From Heliocidaris tuberculata (lineage: Eukaryota; Echinodermata; Echinoidea; Camarodonta; Echinometridae): 64,000 nucleotides of DNA. Under the pieces are notes generated by a model. That model ran no database searches. It was not told the origin of the DNA and worked only from the letters and a program-made list of their open reading frames with translations. The position numbers and the translations under genes were made by a program. Positions 46,141-57,700 of the stretch are shown here, piece by piece. Within the stretch, counting starts at the first letter, position 1; the number at the start of each line of letters is the position of its first letter. Where the stretch lies: assembly GCA_025618425.1 (NCBI GenBank), contig CM046849.1:34126462-34190461 (forward strand), written 5' to 3'.

Positions 46141-47362
46141 TGTCTACTGAGCTCCTTGAAGACACCATAGTATTAATATCCAGGATTCAAATGGCTTCCA
46201 AATCTTGAATGCTATGTTCGATCATTTTTAACCTTTTGTATTCCATTCACTTTTAACATCTTCCATATGCCACCAACATTACCAGCTTCATTATAAACTT
46301 CATCATCACCATTATTATTATCATTACCATTACAATCATTCTCGTCATCATTATTGACGTCACCATCATCATCATCATCATCATCATCATATTATCACCA
46401 TCATCATCATCATCACCATCATTCATTATTATCATCATCGTCACTATTATTATCCTCATCCTGACCATTATAACCATCATCATCGTCACCATCATCGTCA
46501 TCATCATCATCATCGTCATCATCATCATCATCACTATTATTATCCTCATCCTGACCATTACAACCATCATCATCATCGTCACCATCATCTTCATCATCAT
46601 CACCATCATTCATCATCATCATCATCATCATCATAATCATCACCATGATGATCATCAACATTATCATCATCATTGTCTTATCATTTTTTATCAAACAGGA
46701 AGGTCAAATTTGTTATAGCTTACTTTTTTAATAGACCATAGACCTGGTGAAGTTATTATAACTTCAACTTTGAAAGTAGAGAATTTGATTAAAAAGAAAA
46801 CCCTAATTTCCATTAGTTTACTAATTCACAGGTAGAGAGAAACTCTTTTCAGGTCATAGACTTGAATAGATTTATGAGAAAAATACATTTCAGGTTCCAT
46901 ATTTTGTGGAGTTGTGTGGCATACTGAATTGACTTAAAAACTGAGATTAGAGCAAGAATATAACAATGAGTATGTAAAATGAAGAAAGAATTAATGTATT
47001 TGAATGAATTATGAAACTAAACCAACTATTGAACAGCTGGAAGGAGTATATTACAGTATCCCTTTCCATGCGCCATGATTATACTTTCTGGTAGTATGTC
47101 ATGAAAGGTACTATTCAACATTTTGTAATTTACATTTATAAATTTATGATTGAATTTTGCAATCATCTGTTAATGTGTTCGAAAAAAATACTGATTTTTT
47201 TTAAAGGTGTTTTCTTGTAATGTGTCAGATAAAAATTTTGCTTCCTTTTTTTCACCTTGGAAATTTTATCTTGAATTGCCTCATTGAAAAGAAATTGAAC
47301 TCTTGTAATTATCATCAGTTTAATTTTTTTTTTAAATTCTCAGTCACATGACTGCCATCAAA
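46141..47362. other. EPAC 3' flank and (ATC)n-rich sequence
   Basis: Follows the EPAC stop and should include the 3' UTR, whose end is not defined. An imperfect (ATC/ATT)n region spans about 46290-46680. Minus-strand Asp/Met-rich frames over it are compositional. Confidence 0.7.
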
Positions 47363-47862
47363 NNNNNNNNNNNNNNNNNNNNNNNNNNNNNNNNNNNNNN
47401 NNNNNNNNNNNNNNNNNNNNNNNNNNNNNNNNNNNNNNNNNNNNNNNNNNNNNNNNNNNNNNNNNNNNNNNNNNNNNNNNNNNNNNNNNNNNNNNNNNNN
47501 NNNNNNNNNNNNNNNNNNNNNNNNNNNNNNNNNNNNNNNNNNNNNNNNNNNNNNNNNNNNNNNNNNNNNNNNNNNNNNNNNNNNNNNNNNNNNNNNNNNN
47601 NNNNNNNNNNNNNNNNNNNNNNNNNNNNNNNNNNNNNNNNNNNNNNNNNNNNNNNNNNNNNNNNNNNNNNNNNNNNNNNNNNNNNNNNNNNNNNNNNNNN
47701 NNNNNNNNNNNNNNNNNNNNNNNNNNNNNNNNNNNNNNNNNNNNNNNNNNNNNNNNNNNNNNNNNNNNNNNNNNNNNNNNNNNNNNNNNNNNNNNNNNNN
47801 NNNNNNNNNNNNNNNNNNNNNNNNNNNNNNNNNNNNNNNNNNNNNNNNNNNNNNNNNNNNNN
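47363..47862. other. assembly gap (500 N) abutting a G16 tract
   Basis: Exactly 500 N, most likely a nominal gap length. Its right edge is a run of 16 G at 47863-47878, so sequencing probably failed at a G homopolymer. Unseen 5' exon or promoter sequence of the HDAC gene could lie here. Confidence 0.98.
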
Positions 47863-48693
47863 GGGGGGGGGGGGGGGGTGATGTGGTTACCCAGTAAGTA
47901 ACAGTAAATTGCAAGTTAAATTTGGAGAGGCTCATGGCTCTTTTACAAGAGTGGAAGAAATGTAATGAGCACATACAATGGGCATATAGTGAAAGGGCCA
48001 TATACACAGGATACATGTACATACTGTACAATATTAAAATATTGTGTAGCATCTTGTTCTGGAGGAAGTTAATGCCTGTTTCTTATCATTCACACATGGC
48101 AAGTTAACCTTAATTCTTTATTTCTTATACAAGATATAATGCCTCTGTTTTGTTCTATAAAGTTCTGTTATAACACAATGTTCTCCTAAATGTAAGAAAA
48201 AGCTAATGACTTATTGTGTAGCAAATATAGCTATCACATAAAAATTGGTTTTCCTTGTGTGAACAAGGTTTTGATGATGAAGGAAAAATCAAATTATGGT
48301 GCTGTGATTCTGAGAAGTAAAGAAAAAAAACCCATCTTAATGATGGAAATCAAAGCATAGGGATATAATAGGTTGAGGAGAATGAGGCACTGGCAATGTT
48401 CTTGATTCACTTTAAAGGCTATGTGAAAAGGAAATTTCATGTTTTATTGACACAGTGATCAACTTTCAGGAGACAACACCTGGTTAATCTATTGTGTTGT
48501 CAGTAAGAAGTCCTTGTTTTTCTGAATGCTGACCATAAGAACATGTTCAAATTGAGCCATTGAAGATGAACCTTGGGTTAATGAGAGGATGGCTGGGGCA
48601 GGAATTGATACAGTTCTAATGTTTAGTAGATTCACTTAGGCGAGTATTTTTTTCTTCTGTATTGAATGTATTTTCTTATGTATCTTTTAACAG

Positions 48694-48762
48694 AAGCACC
48701 TCTTGGTCCCAGCTCTGAAGCAGTCAACATCACTAACCAGATCAGCAACATGCACCTCAAAG
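48694..48762 (+). CDS. HDAC4: class IIa HDAC exon (N-terminal, low homology)
   Basis: Acceptor ttttaacag, donor AAAG/gtatac. In the frame that joins the next exon it encodes APLGPSSEAVNITNQISNMH then LKG. Starting phase needs one base from an upstream exon, so it cannot follow the EPAC last exon, which would end in phase 2. The internal Met could also be a start. Homology is not visible; support is splice sites and phase. Confidence 0.65.
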
Positions 48763-51700
48763 GTATACTACATTATGAACTTTTATTTGATTGATGAACA
48801 TTATCTTTGAATACATTTAGGTACAAAATAGTTTTAATATGAAACCTGGCATTAAAAATATGAAGTATGACTGTGAAGAATCATTATAGATTTTAGAAAT
48901 TGAATTAATAACATTTTATACAGTGAATTATAAGCATGATTTATGCATTTTAGAAAGTGACACAAATTTGATTTACTGAAAGCCTCCAGATGGAAATCAT
49001 GTTAACCTACATTGTACATGTATGGCTACAGATCAGATTATTCTTTGTTTTGAAACTAATTATTTTTCTATATAGGTGATGCTGCACCTGGTCAGATGCC
49101 CATAGGTAGTCAGGTCCCTACTGATCATGTAGCAACAGATCCAAGGGTTATGCCACAGGAATGGGTTACACTACAGCAGCAGCAACAGTGGCAGCAACAT
49201 ATGTTGCTAGCTCAGTTCAAGGAGCGGCAGGCACAACTTGTTAAGCAACATCAGAAACAGCAGCAGGAGCTTATCATGGTAAGTTGTAGATAAGATGATG
49301 ATTATAATCATGCTTCTGTACATGTAGATCCATCTGATACTTGAAGAGGCTTATTGTAGAATCAAGTGGAACAAAGTTTTTTGATTATGTAATCAAATAT
49401 GATTCTGTAATTAGAAAATTTGTTTTTATTCAAAGATAGCCTCCCTTTTCGCTCCCAGATAAAAGATAAGAGCACTTGAGCTATCCCAAAGAATGCTTCA
49501 TTTGTGTTGGAAATTGGCTTGATTTCTGTGTGCTTTTGCTTTTTTTTGTTTTTTATTATTTGTTACACCTTCGAGTGCTCTTCCAACATACCTTTGGACA
49601 AGCTTGTAGAACTCCTCCAGTGGCATATTCCATCAAAGCACTTACTAGTGCAGCCATTTAATCTCATACTCACCAAAGAGTGTTCTTATCAGGAGAAATC
49701 ATTTCCCAAGAGATTTTATATTATGAGGGAGCATAAGATCTTCGAGTCTCACAGTAAACTTATTTACTTTATAGTACTAACAGTCCATAGTTATGGGAGT
49801 TGGATATATTCCATGTCTGTATACAAATCCAATGACATTTATCTGGAAAGTACTTCCACATTTTGTAAAAGCATGAGCACACACCACCTGTTTGGCTTAG
49901 CAAAGCAATGAGAGGTGAAAAGTCCAAATCAAGCTTTTATTTGAATTAATGTCAAAGTTCATTGTACTATGATACTTCAATTGTTAACGGTTACATTCAC
50001 ATTGAGCAGTGTATGCACTTGATTGTTAGGTACTAGATTGTGTTAAAGCATGAATGACTCTGATCACATAGGAGCTAGCTTTTTGACTGCTTTAGTAGAT
50101 TTCAACGGCAAGTTGGTGGAACTAACTCTGTTGATGGGTACAGTGTACATGTAGGTAAGATGATGGTTAAAGTATTGTCTGTCTCATTCACTGAATGTGC
50201 TGATATACATGTACCTGATAGAGCTAGAGCCTTGTAAACCACTGTTTTATTAGTTGAGTTAATTTATTTAAGCCTTCAAAGTTTCTTTTGTTAATAAATG
50301 TAATGTGTCATTCAGGTGACTTGTTTTGCTGAATAAAGCTATTTTAGGTTTTGACGTCGTCATATGATCCAATCTGTTACGTTTGTAATACTCCCCTATA
50401 CACCTGTGTTGTATTGCAGAGCTTTGAGTCATCACACTCCCTTCTATCGGAAACATTAAATTATAATCAAAAGAGCCCCTCCCTCCCTCCTCCCATCTCA
50501 TATACATGTAGAATACCTGATGAAGGCAAGAAATCATTGAATAGGCTGTTCATAATGCTTCAGTTGTAGAAAAAGAAACTTCTTTTTAAAAATGTTGTTA
50601 CATGATGAATGGAATATGTGTTCAGTGTTCATTTTGAGTGAAACTATCTCACAGCTATTTTTATTTGTTGATCAGTGTAGTAGATGGGGGTGATACAAGG
50701 CAAAGTATGTTTGGATGCGCAAAAGTATATTTTGCTGATAATGGTTTCATACAGTATAATACATGTATGTGGAAAAATGCAGGAGATATGTTACTGACAT
50801 GTGTCTAAGGGCAGATCTGAAACTCACTATGACAGCTAGCATGGAAGTTTCTTCCACTTGTGTAGTAACATAGTTTAGAAATATTCATACACCGTTCAGT
50901 TTTATAGTCTTCCCAGAACTAATTTTTCTTTTGAACAGGAAATAATTACTTCAAAGACATGAATTATAAATTGTTTACAATCAGTCCGATAACCCTACTT
51001 GAAATGGATAGAAACTAAAACACATCTCTCAATAAATTCATGAGAACTTTCAGTCCTCGTTTCTTATGAAAGCAATTCACAAAGATAAAAACATCCAGGT
51101 CCTCTTCTTATTCTATGTTTGTACATGTATGTAGTCTTGGATAGATACAAAAATAGATTATCGCAGGAAATTTCCACTCCACTAATTCCCAGGCCATTTG
51201 AGCATGTACTTTACTTGAAGGCTGTTTATCACTTCATACTTGTACTCAAAAGCTTACATGCATGGACATGTACGTATGCAACCCTGGTATTAATAAACAT
51301 CTCCAAATGAATAATAGTTGTGAAAGTCTTTGTGGGTGTGTGTTGATTGTGCTTGAATTTATTCTAAGATGTAAAACATTGTAATGTTCATACAATACCA
51401 TAGGGTTATGGCACTAAGTAAAATGATGAATGAAATATGTTGAAATATAGTTTTTAATAAATATAAAAATGTAAACCAACCTCAAAGTTATTTCATTGCT
51501 AAAAGAGAAAAATCAAAGAAATTCATTCGGTCTAGAATGAATTTAGACAAGATTAATTGTTCAATGCAGGCTATGACTGGCAATAAACTTGGTCTAATAA
51601 GTTTCTCAGGATTTCTGCTATGTAGATCAATGTTTGCTCTCTGTACTATTTGCTTTAGAACTAAGATGAAGTGTTGAGTAGTGTTTAATGGTTATTTCAT

Positions 51701-54700
51701 TGAGGATTGTTTTATTATTTTGTCCTGGTTGGGGCAATCTGGACTTCAGATTTATATACTGCGATTTTGAGATTAAAGTTTACGTTAAAGTGTGCCATAT
51801 TTTTCTTGAATTCTGTAAAAGCAGTATCTCTGTACATGTACATACATGTGTATATGCTGTGTGTACAATTACAGTAGATCATATGTACATGGTATGAGGA
51901 AGTCATCACAAAATATTCACATTTTAGTTTCTTCAAAATATTTATATTTTCATCAACACAAGTTCAGAATGATATAAGTAATTTCATAAAATATTTCTCT
52001 GATCTACCCTAGTCTGAACTATACTCTAGAACTCCATGAACAGAATTTAATGATATTTTGTTGTACAACAAATGGGAGAGTTGACTATGAATACGTCACA
52101 ATCGATTCACCAAACTGCTAATTTGAGATATGCATCTAGATGTAGTGATCTCTTTTTTCAAACGTTAATAACTTTCTTGTTCTTTGTCAGATTTATTTCA
52201 AACCTTCACCATCCTGTTTCTTTTATTTTTCTGCGTTCATACAAATCAGCTTTTTACAAAGGTTGGATTGCCTTTAAACTGTATTCAACATTTCTGTAAA
52301 ATTTTTCACTTTGCCAGATTTATCCTCAAAAGGGAATGCTGGGGGGGGGGGGTATTTTCAGGCCTCATCCATTTAAAAAAAGAAAAGATATGTTTTAGTT
52401 CATTCTTTGTTCTTAATGAATGCTTTCTCTCTCCACATGTCACAATATTGTACTTAGGACAGGAAAGGTTACCCCATACTGTGAACATATGCAATTCATA
52501 CATGAAGTCCCTCAGTATATCCATTGTTTCAGAATAGTATATAAACCATGTAGTTCTCTCCACTAAAACATGACTTCCTTCATTTTCCGTTTCAGTGGAG
52601 TATGTTTTGTTAACGGTTCAAAATCACCCCCTGCATAATACCCCCTGCATTCTTACATGTAGGAGTATACTGTGCAATATACATTTGTAAGGTATAGTGT
52701 AATATAGTTATCAAAGCTTTTGATGAAGGCAAATGAACAAAGCAGGACTTTGTGAAAAGGATATTGGTTAGCTTCACGTGTGGTACATACATGCTGAAAG
52801 GTTTTATTGTGAGCCTTTCAATGTCATGCACAAACGTTTTTATTTCCTTTTTTTTTACATTTGTATTTATCCATCTATCCAATCATTTATTGATATGATT
52901 GTCTCCTAAAATGATGGAAATACATATTTTAAAAATTTGTATTCATTTGACACTTTCCAATGGAGATCTTTTATTTCATGTAAATATGTTCAGAGGCTGA
53001 AAAGTGGCATCTCTGCTTGGAAATGCTACAGGTGCCACTGGTATACAAATACAAATTGTGTAATAGATCTGTGTGTTTTTTCTTTTAACTGCAGCATGTG
53101 CAAAGAGAACAACTTTTGGAGCAACAGAGGCAAATTGAGGTTCAGCAGCAACAACAGCAGCAGCAACAACAGGCACAAAAGCAGCAACATTTGGAGCAGT
53201 TGTTAGCAAAGAAGCAAAGTAAGCAAAGTAAGAATTTCATTTTTTGTGTATTTTCTCACCACTGCAATTCTTTCTGTCCTTTGAAAACTAAAAAGATACT
53301 TCTAATGACATAAAGACATGATTTGTCTGTTGTATTCGTTTCGTTTTATTGTTCATGATATTTTGATCAAGTCATTTTTAGTAACGAATAATTCTTTGTT
53401 GACTTAAGTCTTTCAGTTATTTTTTCAAAACTTAGTTGAGTCCGGATGAATTCAAGGACAGTTTTTTTGTTTGTTGTGAAAAAAAAAAAAAAAAAATTGA
53501 ATGTGTTGCATTAGAGTGCAGTGAAAGAGAGATGTAGGGAATACTTTGAGAATATGAATGGTTGCTTTGTCAATATTAATGATGATGAAGAGATTGAAGA
53601 TTCTAACTTACATGTATTATTACATCCTTCTCTTATGTAGAGATTACACCTAATGACTTTATCATTAGAGCCATAGGAAGATGAGCTTTATTCTTCTTAG
53701 TTTCCCTGGGGTTCCTGTTATATCGAGGGTCTAAAGTAAAGTACCTATGCTATTTGTACCTTTCTCATCTGAAGTGCATTATAAGTGTGACCTAGCAGAA
53801 TCATTCTATATCAACATTTCAAAGCCGGATTTAAACAGAATCTAATTATTTTTTTTTTCTTACAATATTTCCCATCAATATTTACATACATGTAGTAGGG
53901 TTGTATTCAATTCAGTGCATCCATCGCATAGATCTATAATAATTAAACATACTGTTCTATGATATCTTAATGTGATATTTTGAATGGAAATGAAATGAGA
54001 AATTATTTGCATGATTATTCTATTAAATACAAGACTGATGAGTATTCATTTTAAACAGCATAAATTTTCTGAGATTCTGCACTTTAATGTTTAGCTTTAT
54101 AGTCATTCATGTACTTCAATCATGGAAAAGATGGAATTAATAAAAATCCAATTGCTAAATTAATATTTAGCTTTATAGTCATTCATGTACTTGCATTCAT
54201 GGAAAAGATGGAATAATATATCAATTGCTAAATTAATATTTAGCTTTATAGTCATTCATGTACTTCAATCATGGAAAAGATGGAATTAATAAAAATCCAA
54301 TTGCTAAATTAATATTTAGCTTTATAGTCATTCATGTACTTGCATTCATGGAAAAGATGGTATTATAAAAAAATCCAGTAGCTAAATTAAAGCCAAACTG
54401 CAGTTGTGTAGCTGTTGGATTTAGTCGTTTTAAATGCAAAGCACCCCCCCCCAATTAAAAAAAAAATATGCATGACAACTATTAATGAATTTCATTGACA
54501 TGATATCTGATCAGAAAGAAGAAGATTCTGATTTTTTTTTTTATGAAGACAAAAAATATGCAAAAATGATTCATATTTTCTGAATCTTGTAATGATTTAC
54601 TCTCTAAACGCAGAAAACAACCGCATATAACTTATTGCTAATATGTATCCTGATATTACATGTAGATCCCAGGAAAACATCAAGTAAGATACTCTAAAAT

Positions 54701-57700
54701 ACCCTACAGTTATATGCAAGACATGCAGCATTTTTAAACCACAGTTATAAAATACTTCCATCTGTAACTAAATGATTATAATGGCACACTACCCGTACAT
54801 TCTATTATAATGTGAGGGATTAGATACTTTTTAATGTCACAAGTCATTTCTATTAGAAGTGTTTTGTTGTTTCTAAAATCGTTGTCTTTTGACGTAATTT
54901 CTCAAAGCAGAAACAAATATTCCAGGATTTATTGATAGCTTGATTTACTTAAGGATTCATGCAGGTTTTGATGAAAGCATGTAAGATAATTTTAGACATT
55001 TTAGACATTTCACTTCTACGCAATCGTTTAAATCCTAATTGTTCTTCTTTATCGAGATTTCATATTCTCATCTATATACTGGAGTCTTTCACCGCAAACG
55101 CATTCTGGCTAAATACGGAAACAAAATACCTTTCCCAAATGAGATTTTCTAAAATCGTCACAACTCAACAAATACCAGGCCAAATTTAGAGTGTCTATTT
55201 TAGTCGCTCTGCTACTGACTTCCCGGTGGGGGGAAGGCTATTTTTAAATACGTGGATGAGCGATGCTTGAGCGCTCGCACAAACATTCGCCCACGTAGCT
55301 AGCTGGGCTTGAAGCTGAGCTTGGGTACTACCCCGGGGAAAGCGGGGATCTTGTCTTAGCGACACACAATATGGCTGGATGTACGCTACATCACTGTGAT
55401 GGGGCTTTATTAACCACGCTGAGAGAGAGAGCAGGAGAGAGAAAGAGAGAGAAAGAGAGAGAGAGGCAGCGCATCTGCTAGCAGAGCTATTTTTAGCAGG
55501 GAGCGAAGCAAGGGAAAAGGTTTGGGAGCCCTTGTACTGATCACGTTCAAGTGCAGGGACGGAATTGTCTTGCAGGATGTAAGGCTGATAGAGGAAGGGG
55601 GATAGGAGGAAAGCGAGGAGGGATGTTGTCTTGCAAGGTGTACAGCTGAGATGATGAACGAAGAGAGGGAAAGAGAAGAGGGATGGGAAAGAGTTATCTT
55701 GCAGTATTTAAGACTAAGCGAATGTAAAAAAAAAAGAGGAGGGGGAGATGTAAATTTAGGGAGAAATACCAGTGACAGCATTCTAGGGGTAGTAAATGAA
55801 GGATGGAATGGTTGGAGAGAGGGATGTAAGAGAGATTGGGAGAGAGAGAGGAAGAGTGAAAGAAATAAAGAGGAAGGGGAAGAGAGAGGAAGAGTGGATG
55901 AAAGACAGAGGAAGGGGAAGAGAAAGGAAGAGTGGATGAAAGACAGAGGAAGGGGAAGAGAAAGGAAGAGTGGATGAAAGACAGAGCAAGGGGAAGAGAG
56001 AGAGGAAGAGTGCATAAAATAAAGAGGAAAGGGGAAAAGAGAGGAAGAGTGGATGAAAGAAAGAGGAAGGGGAAGGGAGAGAGGAAGAGTGGATGAAAGA
56101 AAGAGGAAGGGGGAAAAGAGAGGAAGATTGGATGAAAGAAAGAGGAAGGGGAAGAGAGAGGAAGAGTGGATGAAAGAAAGGAAGGGGAAGAGAGGAAGAG
56201 TGGATGAAAGAAAGAGGAAGGGGGAAAAGAGAGGAAGATTGGATGAAAAAAAGAGGAAGGGGGAAAAGAGAGGAAGAGTGGATGAAAGAAAGAGGAAGGG
56301 GAAGAAAAAGGAAGAGTGGATGAAAGACAGAGGAAGGGGGAAAAGAGAGGAAGAGTGGATGAAAGAAAGAGGAAAGGGAAGAGAGAGGAAGAGTGGATGA
56401 AAGACAGAGGAAGGGGGGAAAAGAGAGGAAGATTGGATGAAAGAAAGGAAGGGGAAGAGAGGAAGAGTGGATGAAAGAAAGAGGAAGGGGGAAAAGAGAG
56501 GAAGATTGGATGAAAGAAAGAGGAAGGGGGAGAAGAGAGGAAGATTGGATGAAAGAAAGGAAGGGGAAGAGAGGAAGAGTGGATGAAAGACAGAGGAAGG
56601 GGGAAAAGAGAGGAAGAGTGGATGAAAGAAAGAGGAAGGGGAAGAGAGAGGAAGAGTGGATGAAAGAAAGAGGAAGGGGAAAAGAGAGGAAGATTGGATG
56701 AAAGAAAGAGGAAGGGGAAGAGAGAGGAAGAGTGGATGAAAGAAAGGAAGGGGAAGAGTGGATGAAAGACAGAGGAAGGGGAAGAGAGAGGAAGATTGGA
56801 TGAAAGAAAGAGGAAGGGGAAGAGAGAGGAAGAGTGGATGAAAGAAAGGAAGGGGAAGAGTGGATGAAAGACAGAGGAAGGGAAAGAGAGGAAGAGTGAA
56901 TGAAAGAAAGAGGAAGGAAAGAGAGAGGGAGTGATTGAGAAGAGGTAAAGGACAGGTACATGTGCATTGTAAGAGAATGGGAAGGAGATACTTGTAAGCG
57001 GGAGATGCAGATAGGGAGGAATATCTGTGAAGGTCATCATAGAGACGGATGGCAGGAAGCGGAAGATTGTACAACATTAAAAGAGGAAGATCCTTAGAGA
57101 CAGTGTCTTGGTCTAGAAAAGAGAAAGGATGTGGGCTTGGATGTGGAGGTTACAGGGAAAGGGTGTAAAGTTCTCTGGTTAATATGCCATAGATAAGTGT
57201 ACATATAGGATACTGTTAATGAGGAAATTGAAGAATAGAACAGGAAGAAAATCAATCATCTGTCATACGTTATATATATATATATATTTTTTTTTTCCAC
57301 AGACTCTGTGATCATTAGTCTAATAATTACATGTACATGAAAATATCAGGACAATAAAAACAGGATATATGTCTTTAATAGGAAGCTATCTTGTCTTCAT
57401 AGGAACAAAATCTACTTTCATAGAATTGATATATCTCACATCAGAATACAAGCAAAAAATCTCAACTACAGCAATCCCTTTTAAGACATGGAGATAAAAT
57501 TACGAGTTAAAAATATTGTAAGGTTCAATAAAATCAATAGTTTGTTGCCCGTTATGGAAAGCTTGCCGGCAAGGTACCCTCCCTAGCTCTCCTTCTTATT
57601 CCAGCATTTATCCTCTGTGCGTCAGCAAGTCTGTTTACCTCCTTCTATTCCTAGCTCTCTTCTCGTGTCTAAAAGTGGCGTCTTTTAGACACGATTCATG

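Noticed and set aside
46253..46694. Minus-strand Met/Asp-rich open frames
   Set aside because: They are translations of imperfect (ATC)n repeats.
47315..48052. Long open frames across the gap
   Set aside because: They consist mostly of N and have no support.
46137..48762. EPAC splicing into the exon at 48694
   Set aside because: The EPAC exon would end in phase 2 while the 48694 exon needs phase 1; the downstream exons are clearly a class IIa HDAC.
55410..57077. 555-codon minus-strand open frame (Phe/Leu/Ser/Pro-rich)
   Set aside because: It is the complement of a purine-only tandem repeat that lacks stop codons in several frames at once; composition explains it.
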